A stretch of DNA of 64,000 bases from Chloroflexota bacterium (GTDB lineage Bacteria > Vulcanimicrobiota > JAMCWD01): the NCBI GenBank assembly GCA_023475345.1, contig JAMCWD010000036.1, positions 1 through 64,000 of the forward strand. The letters run 5' to 3'. Below are positions 8,314 to 16,957 of this stretch, piece after piece. The notes beneath the pieces were generated by a model. It ran no database searches. It saw nothing but the letters and a program-made list of their open reading frames with translations, and was not told the DNA's origin. Position 1 is the first letter of the stretch. The number at the start of each line of letters is the position of its first letter. The position numbers were made by a program, and so were the translations under genes.

Positions 8314-9024
8314 TTGATAGAATTTAAAAACGTATCCCTGGTCTATCCCAACGGGACCATCGGGCTTCAGAACGCAAGCGCCCACATATCGAAGGGCGAA
8401 TTCGCCTTCCTGGTCGGCCAGACAGGCTCGGGGAAGTCCAGCTTCCTGAAGCTTATCAACCGGGAAGTTTTACCTACAACGGGTGAAGTTTTCGTAAACA
8501 ACCAGCTTACAAGCGAGATCCGCCTCCAGCAGGTGCCTCTCCTCAGGCGGCATATCGGGGTTATATTCCAGGATTTCAAGCTCCTCATGCACAAGACGAT
8601 CTTTGAAAACGTGGCGTACGTGCTGGAAGTTACCGGTGTCCCTGCCAAGCAGATCCCGGCGAAGGTATCGGAGGCATTGAAGCTTGTGAACCTGTGGGAC
8701 AAGGAGGATTCGTTCCCGGAGCAGCTTTCGGGAGGCGAGCAGCAGCGCGCTTCCATAGCCCGCGCCCTGGTTAACCATCCCCTGATACTGCTTGCCGACG
8801 AGCCTACGGGCAACCTGGACCCCGATACATCGTGGGACATCATGCAGATCCTCATGAAGGCAAACAGCCGGGGCACGACGGTCATTGTTGCGACACATAA
8901 CAAAACCATCGTTGACATGATGAGGAAACGGGTCATCGGCCTTTCAGGCGGCAGAATAGCCTTCGACCGGGAGAGATCCGGCTACCTGCCTGCCGACCTG
9001 GAGATGGCAGCCCGGGAGGTTTGA
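8314..9024 (+). CDS. ftsE: Cell-division ATP-binding protein FtsE
   Basis: FtsE is the cytoplasmic ABC ATPase that, with FtsX, drives peptidoglycan hydrolases at the septum. The 236-residue product has Walker A GQTGSGKSS at residues 36-44, the Q-loop FQDFKLL near 89, the signature LSGGEQQR near 144, Walker B ILLADEPTG near 163 and the H-loop VATHN near 194, all standard for FtsE. The start is TTG: GGAGG at 8302-8306 lies eight bases upstream and no ATG or GTG gives a better position. It overlaps the start region of ftsX. The operon continues with ftsX and an M23 hydrolase. Confidence 0.93.
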   Translation: MIEFKNVSLVYPNGTIGLQNASAHISKGEFAFLVGQTGSGKSSFLKLINREVLPTTGEVFVNNQLTSEIRLQQVPLLRRHIGVIFQDFKLLMHKTIFENVAYVLEVTGVPAKQIPAKVSEALKLVNLWDKEDSFPEQLSGGEQQRASIARALVNHPLILLADEPTGNLDPDTSWDIMQILMKANSRGTTVIVATHNKTIVDMMRKRVIGLSGGRIAFDRERSGYLPADLEMAAREV

Positions 9025-9026
9025 GC

Positions 9027-9902
9027 ATGAACCCGGTTTACTTTTTCCGCGAAGTAATTACCAACCTGCGCCGCAATGTTCTCATGAACCTTGCCTCCAT
9101 TTCCACTGTTACCGTATCCACGATAGTGCTGGGGCTTTTTCTCATTGCAACTTTAAACCTGGGGTTCTGGGTCCAGAAAATAGTTGACCAGCTCCAGATC
9201 GTGATTTACCTTAAAGACGACGTTTCGCAGGAACAGATCAACCGGCTTTATGACGCCATAAAAGCAAACCCCCAGGTTAAAGATGTCGAGTTCATATCCA
9301 AGCAGAACGCCCTGAAGCGCCTCCAGGAAAAATTGAAAATCCTGATCAGAATGAACGACATGCCGGAAAACCCCCTGCCCAACTCGTTTGAGATAAAGCT
9401 CAAGAATTCCGCCAATATCGCGGCGGTCGCAAAGGAGCTTGAGACTTTCCCCGGCGCGGAAAATGTAAAATACGGGCAGAATATCGCCCAGAAATTATTG
9501 TCGTTACACCAGGCCGTGAGGATAGGGGGCCTGCTTGTGGTGGCGTTATCTCTCATCTGTACGATATTCATCATCGTAAATACCATCAGGCTTACGGTAT
9601 ATGCACGCCGGAGAGAAATAAGGATCATGCAGCTTGTAGGGGCGGCATTCTGGTTTATACGCTGGCCTTTCATACTGGAAGGCATTATGCAAGGGCTACT
9701 GGGAGCGCTGCCTGCATTCGTCCTTGTTTACCTGTCGTATCTTCTCTTTGTGCCGAGAGCACTTCATGCTCTCCCCTTCATCCCGTTTCTGCCGCCGTCG
9801 GGCATCCTGTATTATCTTTTATGGACACTGCTTACTACCGGTATAGTGATAGGCGGCCTGGGAGCGTTTATCTCGGTAAATAAATATTTGAATTACGAGT
9901 GA
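9027..9902 (+). CDS. ftsX: Cell-division protein FtsX
   Basis: FtsX is the membrane partner of FtsE, transmitting ATP hydrolysis to extracytoplasmic murein hydrolases. The 291-residue protein has the family plan: a first membrane helix near residues 20-45 (NLASISTVTVSTIVLGLFLI), an extracellular loop of about 120 residues (QIVIYLKDDVSQEQI onward), then three helices near 165-190, 210-240 and 255-285. ARRREIRIMQLVGA near 197 is the conserved cytoplasmic FtsX motif. I chose the ATG at 9027, six bases after GGAGGT; an in-frame TTG at 9021 is too close to that site. The gene starts two bases after the ftsE stop and its stop overlaps the next gene's GTG start. Confidence 0.92.
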   Translation: MNPVYFFREVITNLRRNVLMNLASISTVTVSTIVLGLFLIATLNLGFWVQKIVDQLQIVIYLKDDVSQEQINRLYDAIKANPQVKDVEFISKQNALKRLQEKLKILIRMNDMPENPLPNSFEIKLKNSANIAAVAKELETFPGAENVKYGQNIAQKLLSLHQAVRIGGLLVVALSLICTIFIIVNTIRLTVYARRREIRIMQLVGAAFWFIRWPFILEGIMQGLLGALPAFVLVYLSYLLFVPRALHALPFIPFLPPSGILYYLLWTLLTTGIVIGGLGAFISVNKYLNYE

Positions 9903-11101
9903 TAATGTATTTTAACGGAAGCAAAATAAGCGGGTGGAGATACACGGTTTTATTTATTATTTTAATTTTAATCTTAATCTTTGTAATATCCGTACCGCTG
10001 CCGGGCATGTGTTCAGACAAGAAAGTTCTTAAAAAGAAAATAATTTACAAGAAAAAACAGATCCAGCGCCTGAAAAACGCGCTCAAGGAACAGAAGAAGC
10101 GCCTGGAGTTGATAAATGTCAGGGAACGCGACATATCCTACCAGCTCGGCCAGACCCAGGACAATCTTTTCCAGACCAACAAAACGCTCGACAGCCTCAC
10201 CGTACAGGTACGCGACACCGAAGACCAGCTTTCGGTAATAAAACTGAATATGAAAATCCTGGATGACCAGATGTCACACCAGCAGAGAATGTTATCCGGG
10301 AGGCTGAGGGATATTTACGAAAACGGGGAGTTGGATTACATAGCATGCATACTGGAGTCTGAAAATTTTGCGGACTTTTTGAACAGGACGGAATTCCTCT
10401 CCCGCATAGTCAGGTCGGACTACAACTTGATCCGCGATTTACAGGAAAAGACCGCCGAATATGAAGCCGAGCAGAGGAGACGGCAGCAGACTCTTCAAAG
10501 GCTTGATCAAACAAGAATGGATTATGACCAGAAGGCAACCGAATTGTCGTCCCTGGAATCGAGAAGGCGGGGTTTGTTGAATTCCGTTTCTTATGAAAGA
10601 AGGAAAGTAAACCGGTACGTTATATTCCTGGAGAACCTGTCCAAGCAGGAAGAAGAAGATCTCCAGCAAATAATCCGGCTGGCCCAGCGTTCGGGAAAAG
10701 TCAGATACCAGGCTGTCGGCGCATTCACATGGCCTGTTAGCGGGCCGCTCACCTCGGCTTTCGGATACCGGAACCACCCGATCCTGGGCAGGGTGATAAT
10801 GCATACAGGCATAGATATCGGAGTCGGCTGGGGCACTCCTGTCAGGGCTGCGGCAGGTGGGCTGGTAATTTATTCCGGCTGGTACGGAGGTTACGGATAT
10901 ACGGTAATCATAGATCACGGAGGCAGTTGTTCCACCCTGTACGCCCACCTCTCGTCGTTATATGTCAGTAAAGGAACCACAGTCGAAAGGGGACAAACCG
11001 TCGCCGCTGTGGGGAGTACCGGCAGGAGCACCGGCCCTCACCTCCACTTCGAAGTCCGAGAAAACGGCACCCCGATTGACCCGAGAGGCAAGCTCCCGTA
11101 A
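9899..11101 (+). CDS. M23 murein hydrolase with coiled coil (EnvC-like)
   Basis: This 400-residue envelope protein has an N-terminal membrane helix or signal (TVLFIILILILIFVISV), then a long charged coiled coil at about residues 40-255 (KKKIIYKKKQIQRLKNALKE onward), and a C-terminal LytM/M23 domain from about 275. The four zinc ligands expected of an active enzyme are present: His and Asp in HTGIDIG, and the HxH motif in GPHLHFEV, along with YAHL. Family plan and position next to ftsEX point to an FtsEX-controlled hydrolase like EnvC or PcsB/CwlO. Unlike E. coli EnvC, whose LytM site is degenerate, this one should cleave directly. The GTG start overlaps the ftsX stop (GTGA); an ATG lies two codons on. 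Confidence 0.88.
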   Translation: MIMYFNGSKISGWRYTVLFIILILILIFVISVPLPGMCSDKKVLKKKIIYKKKQIQRLKNALKEQKKRLELINVRERDISYQLGQTQDNLFQTNKTLDSLTVQVRDTEDQLSVIKLNMKILDDQMSHQQRMLSGRLRDIYENGELDYIACILESENFADFLNRTEFLSRIVRSDYNLIRDLQEKTAEYEAEQRRRQQTLQRLDQTRMDYDQKATELSSLESRRRGLLNSVSYERRKVNRYVIFLENLSKQEEEDLQQIIRLAQRSGKVRYQAVGAFTWPVSGPLTSAFGYRNHPILGRVIMHTGIDIGVGWGTPVRAAAGGLVIYSGWYGGYGYTVIIDHGGSCSTLYAHLSSLYVSKGTTVERGQTVAAVGSTGRSTGPHLHFEVRENGTPIDPRGKLP

Positions 11102-11218
11102 ATAAGCCTGACTTTGATTTTATACTGCGCTGAAAGAGCTTCATTTTTGCCGATCCGGTTTTTCTCTTTGCCGTTGTTTACCTCCCAAACTGGTTCGGAA
11201 TGATAACCGGGAGAAAAA

Positions 11219-12856
11219 TCACCCGCACAGTTTCGATGCCGCGTCCAGCACCCTGCGGGTATTCTCTTTCCAGGTGTATTTGCTAAGCGCTTCGGCCCTG
11301 GCGGCTCTTCCCAGCGAATCTCTCAGATCTTTATCCATGAGAAGCTTTACCAGGCTTTCGGCAAGTTCTTTTTCATCCCCTGGAGTTACCATCAGCGCGG
11401 TCTTCCCATCTTCCAGGATTTCGCCGATCTGCTCCAGACTGCTTGCCACTATCCCTCTGCCTGCCGCCATGTATTCGAAAAGCTTTGTCGGGGAACCGAA
11501 AAACCGTGTCCCGTCGGGGTTGGGGACATGGGGCGACGCCAGAACATCGGCTGCGGCAAGGTAGCCGGAGGCTTCATGCTGGGGAACAACTCCTGTCAGG
11601 ATCACCCTGTCTTCCACCCCGTCGTTTTTCAGGATCTCTTTAACTTTTTCCATAAGCAGGCCGGAGCCTACGATTAAAAATTTAGCTTCGGGAACCCGCT
11701 CCGTTACAGGCTTCACGGCCCTTGCAAGCTGCTCCACCCCGTGCCAGGGGCCGAACGTTCCTATGAAGCCGACGACGACATTATTTTCGATGCCGAGCTG
11801 CTCTCTTATCTCGTCCCTCTCTTTTCGGAGCTTCGCCTCTTCGTAATACGACGGCTCAACGCCGTTGGGGTTGACGAGGATCCTTTCGTTATCGATGCCT
11901 TTAGACAAAAGCTCATCCCGCATCACTTCAGAGACGATGACTATGAGGTCGGCGTTCTTAACCGAAAGATCCTCGATCCTGTTCAGGATATCGGGATAAC
12001 GGATGCCGACCCCCCAGTTTTTCTCCACCCACACGAACGATCCGTTGTATTCAAGCACGAGCGGGATCTTCAGCCTGCGGGAAAGCTCCAGCCCTGCATA
12101 GTTGTAGTAGCTGTATCTCTGGTAAAGGAACGACGGGCCGAAGGCGGCGAGGAGGGGGAAAGCTTCGCTCTCGAAATGCCTGTTGAAATCAAGTTCGGGA
12201 AGCTCGTTGACGTTGAGGAACCTGCCTGAAGGCCTGACCAGGTGGAAATCCACAAGCGACTCGTCAACCAGCGGGAGGTGATCCGTGGAAAGAACCTGGA
12301 CAGGGAGACCGTTTGCAAGGAAGCCGTTTATAACGCCAGCCACGTGCCCCACCGACCCGCCTGCAAGAAGCCCGAACGAATGATCTGTGCGAAGGTATCC
12401 GGCTCTCTCAATATCGGCGGGGAACGCGATGTGGCCTGTTTCCTTGAGATCCTGTTCCAGGTTGGAGATGTGCCGGTTTTGAAAATTTATCTCGAAAGGG
12501 CCCGATAGGAATTCGCCGAGCACTCTTGGGAAATCTTTCGGGATCTCATTCGTCCATGTGAGCCTTTTCTTCCTGCCGGTAAAATCGGCGGCCCACTTTT
12601 CTTTCGCGCGGACAAGCAGGCTTATGACGGAGAGGATCGTTATGCTGTGCTGGACATCCATATCGTAAGCCCAGATGATGAAGCCGTCGGTTTCCAGCGA
12701 CAAAAGCTTCGAAAGGAGTTTCCTGGGAGTTATGCCCCGCAGGTCGTTTCGGATCTCGATTCGCGCATCTTCCGGGAGATTGAAGACGCGGCGGATATTT
12801 TCTTCCGCATTCGGGTCTGCCCAGAAATTAAAAACACTGTACAACGGGGGTTTCAT
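11219..12856 (-). CDS. GT4-family glycosyltransferase with N-terminal extension
   Basis: This 545-residue protein is a GT-B glycosyltransferase of the GT4 type in its last 370 residues. PSFLYQRYSYYNYAGLELSRR begins the first Rossmann half, GFIGTFGPWHGVEQL near residue 368 begins the second, and TKLFEYMAAGRGIVAS near 463 carries the family's acidic nucleotide-sugar motif. The first 175 residues are an extra domain that I do not recognise. It is the last gene of a minus-strand run (GT4, wecC, bi-domain oxidoreductase, asnB, this gene) with 22 bases between it and asnB, so it probably adds a sugar to a surface glycan. Donor and acceptor cannot be told. The ribosome binding site is weak. Confidence 0.82.
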   Translation of the reverse strand: MKPPLYSVFNFWADPNAEENIRRVFNLPEDARIEIRNDLRGITPRKLLSKLLSLETDGFIIWAYDMDVQHSITILSVISLLVRAKEKWAADFTGRKKRLTWTNEIPKDFPRVLGEFLSGPFEINFQNRHISNLEQDLKETGHIAFPADIERAGYLRTDHSFGLLAGGSVGHVAGVINGFLANGLPVQVLSTDHLPLVDESLVDFHLVRPSGRFLNVNELPELDFNRHFESEAFPLLAAFGPSFLYQRYSYYNYAGLELSRRLKIPLVLEYNGSFVWVEKNWGVGIRYPDILNRIEDLSVKNADLIVIVSEVMRDELLSKGIDNERILVNPNGVEPSYYEEAKLRKERDEIREQLGIENNVVVGFIGTFGPWHGVEQLARAVKPVTERVPEAKFLIVGSGLLMEKVKEILKNDGVEDRVILTGVVPQHEASGYLAAADVLASPHVPNPDGTRFFGSPTKLFEYMAAGRGIVASSLEQIGEILEDGKTALMVTPGDEKELAESLVKLLMDKDLRDSLGRAARAEALSKYTWKENTRRVLDAASKLCG

Positions 12857-12878
12857 AGCGGCCTGTCAGACTCCGCGC

Positions 12879-14807
12879 TCATGATATGGGCTTCTTTTCG
12901 ATCCAGTAATCATACCATTTGCTGATATTGAAAAGCGTCCACAGCGAAAAGCTCTGGTCGCTTTTATCTTCTCTCTGGCTTTTTAACTGCTCATCCACCT
13001 TCGGGTAATTGAGCCAGCCAAGCTTCCTGAAATCCGATTTCAAAATCCCTTCGGTGATATAGCCGCCCAGTTCTTCGGTGAACCACTCCTTGACGGGCGC
13101 GCCGAAGCCCTGTTTCTCCCTGTAGATTATATTGTCGGGGATTATCCCTTCCACGGCTTTCTTCAAAATATGTTTCGTCTCCCCGCCCTTCAGCTTTAGG
13201 GATGACGGTATGGACATCGCAAGTTCCACGAGGTCCTGGTCGAGGTAAGGCGCCCTGCCTTCCACGGATGTGCTCATGACTATTTTATCGACCCTCATCA
13301 ATAAAAGCTCCGGGAGGCGGATCTTCAGTTCCAGGTAAATCATCTGCTCGACGAAATCCGCATTTGGCTTGACCTTTTTCAGGTGATCCAGGTGCTCCGC
13401 AACTACGTTATAGGAATCGAAATTTTCGGCGCCGGGGAAACCCGCCCCGAGGACATTCTTTTTCTGGTTTTCAAGATGGGGTATAGCGCCGCCCCAGAAA
13501 AGCGCCTGGTCCTTTGCGGCCCTTCTCAAAATATCTTCCTTGACGAGTTCCTTACGTTGTAAAAGGCCCGGCGACATCAGGCCGTAAAGCGCCTTCCTCA
13601 AAAAACCGGGCATGTGCATGTACGGCTTCCAGTACCTGTTGAAAACATCCAGGATGATCTGGTAGCCTTTATAGCCGAAAAAGATCTCGTCGGACCCTTC
13701 GCCTATCTGGACGACTATCGTGTTGTTGTCCCTTGCCAGCTTGCTGACAAAATATAACGGCACGCACACCCAGTCGGCGATAGGCTCGTCCTGGTGGTAA
13801 ATCAGGGACGGGACATATTCCATCAGGTCTTTCTGATCTATCAATATCTCGTGGTGGTCCGTCTTAAACTCTTTCGCCACCTGTGAGGCGTACTGGAACT
13901 CGTTCATGTGGGGCTGATCCACGAAGCCAACAGAAAAAGTTCTTACCGGCTGGTTCATAAGCTTCGCCATCAGCGCAACGTTGGTGCTTGAATCTATGCC
14001 GCCCGATAAAAACACGCCGAAAGGCACATCCGACATCATCCTTTTTTCCACCGACTTCATCAGGATGTCACGGATACTTTCAATACAACCGGTTTCGGTC
14101 AAATCATCTCGCGTCGGGAAAATGGCATCCCAGTAGCGGCTCAATTTCGGCGTCCCGTCTTCTCCCAGCACCATCGAATAGCCGCACGCCATCTTTTTTA
14201 TGCCCTTAAAAAGCGTCCACGGGGCGGGCGTTGTTGCGAAACTCAGGTAATGGTAGAAAGCCTCCGGGTCAAGCTCCCTCTTGATTTCGGGGTGTTCCAG
14301 GATGGCTTTTATTTCGGATGCAAAAATGAAAAGGCCGTTCTGAACGCTGTAGTAAAGCGGTTTTTTGCCCATCCGGTCGCGTGCAAGGAAAACCCTTTTC
14401 TTATTCTGATCCCAGATGCAAAAGGCGAACATACCTTCAAGCTCGTTAACGCAGTCCGGGCCGGTTTCTTCATAAAGATGGATTATGGTTTCGGTATCCG
14501 AGCGGGATTTGTATTTATGACCTGCCTTTAAAAGGCGCTCCCGGATTTTTTCATGGTTATATATTTCGCCGTTGAACGTGATCCATATCGTGCCGTCCTC
14601 GTTAGACATGGGCTGGTGGCCTGCGGGGGAGAGATCAATGATGCTGAGCCTCCTATGGCCAAGCCCGATGCGGCCGTCCTCCGACACGTAAAGGCCCGCG
14701 TCATCCGGCCCCCTGTGTGTCATGGTATCCCGCATGCGTCCTATAAGTTCCGGCGTTATCGGGTCCCCGGCGCCGGAAAACCTGAAAATTCCGACTATCC
14801 CGCACAT
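12879..14807 (-). CDS. asnB: Asparagine synthetase-like amidotransferase (AsnB family)
   Basis: The 642-residue product has the class II glutaminase domain at its N-terminus, with catalytic Cys2 (MCGIVGIFRFSG), RGPDDAG near residue 33 and GHRRLSIIDLS near 50. The C-terminal synthetase domain has the PP-loop SGGIDSS near 267. Such enzymes make asparagine from aspartate and glutamine. In glycan clusters, AsnB homologues are widely found and are thought to amidate sugar uronates or other acids. The start is fixed by Cys2 needing to be the first residue after Met. Its ATG overlaps the preceding gene's stop by one base (TAATG). Context favours glycan modification, but ordinary asparagine synthesis cannot be excluded. 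Confidence 0.85.
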   Translation of the reverse strand: MCGIVGIFRFSGAGDPITPELIGRMRDTMTHRGPDDAGLYVSEDGRIGLGHRRLSIIDLSPAGHQPMSNEDGTIWITFNGEIYNHEKIRERLLKAGHKYKSRSDTETIIHLYEETGPDCVNELEGMFAFCIWDQNKKRVFLARDRMGKKPLYYSVQNGLFIFASEIKAILEHPEIKRELDPEAFYHYLSFATTPAPWTLFKGIKKMACGYSMVLGEDGTPKLSRYWDAIFPTRDDLTETGCIESIRDILMKSVEKRMMSDVPFGVFLSGGIDSSTNVALMAKLMNQPVRTFSVGFVDQPHMNEFQYASQVAKEFKTDHHEILIDQKDLMEYVPSLIYHQDEPIADWVCVPLYFVSKLARDNNTIVVQIGEGSDEIFFGYKGYQIILDVFNRYWKPYMHMPGFLRKALYGLMSPGLLQRKELVKEDILRRAAKDQALFWGGAIPHLENQKKNVLGAGFPGAENFDSYNVVAEHLDHLKKVKPNADFVEQMIYLELKIRLPELLLMRVDKIVMSTSVEGRAPYLDQDLVELAMSIPSSLKLKGGETKHILKKAVEGIIPDNIIYREKQGFGAPVKEWFTEELGGYITEGILKSDFRKLGWLNYPKVDEQLKSQREDKSDQSFSLWTLFNISKWYDYWIEKKPIS

Positions 14808-16957
14808 TATGATTCAGACGCCTGTTCGTCTATTATAAAGCTGGTCTTTGTCGCCGTGATTATCTCGTCAATCGTAAGCGGTGCCGGTCCCTGTCCTTTT
14901 ATATACTTTCCGAAAGCGGCAAGCTCTTCCTTGTGGCCTTTCCTGGTCATTTTCCCGCTTATGCCTCCGCCTCCGCCTATTACACGGAGCGACTTGAAAT
15001 CATCCAATATGAGCGTCCTGCTCTCACAATGCATCTCGATATATTCCTTCGGGAGATCTTTGCCGCCCGAAGATATATATAACAGGGTACAGAGGGAGCC
15101 GTCCCCGTATAAAATGCCAGCACTGACGTTGTCAGGGTGGATTATGCCCGAGTCCCCGACAGGCACTGCAAGGGAACGGATCTCTTTGATGTCCGTGTTT
15201 CCGACTAAGAAATTGAACATGTCCAGCATGTGGCAGCCTTCGCCTATCATCCTGCCCCCGCCGAGTTCGGTCTGGAGCCAGTTATCGGGCGGTATATAGC
15301 CGGACATCACCCGGTACAATATTATAAGGGGAGATTTCCTGTTTTTCAGGATCTCCTTCGCCCTGGCCGAGGTAGGGGAGAACCTCCTGTTGAAGCCCAC
15401 CATGTAAGGCACCGGCTTCTCCTTCAATGCGGCGGTTATCTCTTCAACTTCTTTCCTGTTAAGCGCCATGGGCTTTTCTACGAATACCGCCTTGCCCGCT
15501 TTTATGGCTTTGACGCTCAGTTCGGCGTGGGTATCGTGCCTCGTCGATATCAGCACCATATCCAGATCCGGATCGTCGAGCAGTTCATCTATGGAAGATG
15601 CGGCTTTAACGGCTTTCTGCTGCTTTGCGACTTCCCGTGCCAGGCCGCCGTTTATATCAACAACGGCATATACCCGGTAAAGGTCGCTCATCTCCTTGAT
15701 ATTGGGGAGGTGGATGCTCTTTGCAAAACTGCCCGCGCCCACTACCGCGACGCGTATGGGATGATCCTTAACCTTAATTTCGGGAGCGGCTATTTCAACT
15801 ACGGTCTTGAACTTTTCCTTAATCTTCCCGGCATCGTCTTCTTTCTTATACTCGATGTACGCGCCGAAAGGCCTGAACGCAGGAGCCTTCAGGCTTTCAT
15901 AAGCTTCGGAGGCGCACTCAACAGGGAACGCCTTCAACTCGAGGGTATCCAGGTTGACCTTTTTCTCCTTGAGCATCATGAGGTATTCTTCCATGTTGCG
16001 CCCTTCGGTCCACCTTACGTAGCCGAAAGGATAGTCGCGGCCTTTTTCTTCGTAATCAGAATCGTACCGTCCCGGCCCGTATGAGCAGGAGATTTTCAGG
16101 TCGATCTCTTTCCTGTAGAAATGTTCTCTCTTCACCAGGATCTTGACATCGCCGACAATAACGACGCGGCCTTTCCTGCGGCAGCTTTCCATTGCAAGCT
16201 GGACCGGGTATTCGCTTTTCGCCGCGGCGGTGATGATTACGCCGTCAACCCCCCTGCCGCCCGTACGGTTCATTATCGATCTCAGCACGTCGTGCTCGGT
16301 AATTTTGAGACCTATTTCGGCGCCCGATTCTTCGGCTATATCGACTCTCAACTCGTTGAGGTCCGTGCCTATGACGCGGCACCCGGCGGCCTTCAGCATC
16401 TGGCATGTTATCTGGCCTATAAGCCCCAGCCCTATGACGAGGAATGTCTCGCCTACCTGGGGGTTTGCCTGGCGGACTCCCTGGAGCGCTATTGCGCCCA
16501 CCGCCACCGAAGAGGCGGGAGCCGGATCAAGCCCGTCGGGAACAGGCACCACGAGGTTCCCGGGCACGGCGACAACTTCGGCATGGTTGGCATAGCCGGC
16601 CCCGGCGCATGCCACCTTCATCCCGGGCTTTATATTTTTAATCTCGGATCCCACTTCCTTAACTATCCCCGAACAACTGTAGCCTGTGGGGAAGCCCATT
16701 TCGCCTTCTCCCTTCGCCATGGCGAAAGTTTTCCTCAGGCCCATCGTCTGGACAGCCCGGAAGCCTCTTGCAATCAATGCCGGGTCTTTGAAGACCCTTA
16801 GAAACGGCGATTGGGCCGTCCCGCCTATGGATGCCATCTCGGTGCCGGTGCTTATGAACGAATACAGGTTCTCGACAAGCACAAAATTCGGCCCCGGCGC
16901 GGGCGCGGGGGCATCCTCAACAACAGCTTTACCCTGTTTTATAAGAACCTGTTTCAC
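14807..16957 (-). CDS. Bi-domain oxidoreductase (MDR plus Gfo/Idh/MocA)
   Basis: This 716-residue fusion has an N-terminal medium-chain dehydrogenase/reductase domain (about 1-350) with the nucleotide-binding FLVIGLGLIGQITCQMLKAAG near residue 170. It is joined to a Gfo/Idh/MocA oxidoreductase (about 375-700) with AVVGAGSFAKSIHLPN near 387 and VEKPMALNRKEVEEI near 475, the family's conserved EKP. The same fusion is known as bi-domain-containing oxidoreductase in exopolysaccharide clusters beside heparinase-like and asnB-like genes. It presumably oxidises or epimerises a nucleotide sugar or glycan intermediate. It overlaps wecC by four bases (ATGA) and asnB by one. The exact substrate is unknown. 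Confidence 0.85.
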   Translation of the reverse strand: MKQVLIKQGKAVVEDAPAPAPGPNFVLVENLYSFISTGTEMASIGGTAQSPFLRVFKDPALIARGFRAVQTMGLRKTFAMAKGEGEMGFPTGYSCSGIVKEVGSEIKNIKPGMKVACAGAGYANHAEVVAVPGNLVVPVPDGLDPAPASSVAVGAIALQGVRQANPQVGETFLVIGLGLIGQITCQMLKAAGCRVIGTDLNELRVDIAEESGAEIGLKITEHDVLRSIMNRTGGRGVDGVIITAAAKSEYPVQLAMESCRRKGRVVIVGDVKILVKREHFYRKEIDLKISCSYGPGRYDSDYEEKGRDYPFGYVRWTEGRNMEEYLMMLKEKKVNLDTLELKAFPVECASEAYESLKAPAFRPFGAYIEYKKEDDAGKIKEKFKTVVEIAAPEIKVKDHPIRVAVVGAGSFAKSIHLPNIKEMSDLYRVYAVVDINGGLAREVAKQQKAVKAASSIDELLDDPDLDMVLISTRHDTHAELSVKAIKAGKAVFVEKPMALNRKEVEEITAALKEKPVPYMVGFNRRFSPTSARAKEILKNRKSPLIILYRVMSGYIPPDNWLQTELGGGRMIGEGCHMLDMFNFLVGNTDIKEIRSLAVPVGDSGIIHPDNVSAGILYGDGSLCTLLYISSGGKDLPKEYIEMHCESRTLILDDFKSLRVIGGGGGISGKMTRKGHKEELAAFGKYIKGQGPAPLTIDEIITATKTSFIIDEQASES

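Noticed and set aside
11138..11170. Shared TTGCCGATCCG tract with 30046-30060
   Set aside because: Only about 20 bases match, with no further structure. Too short to call a repeat family.
14553..15299. 248-codon plus-strand open frame
   Set aside because: It spans the ends of asnB and the bi-domain gene in antisense and shows no domain; a shadow.
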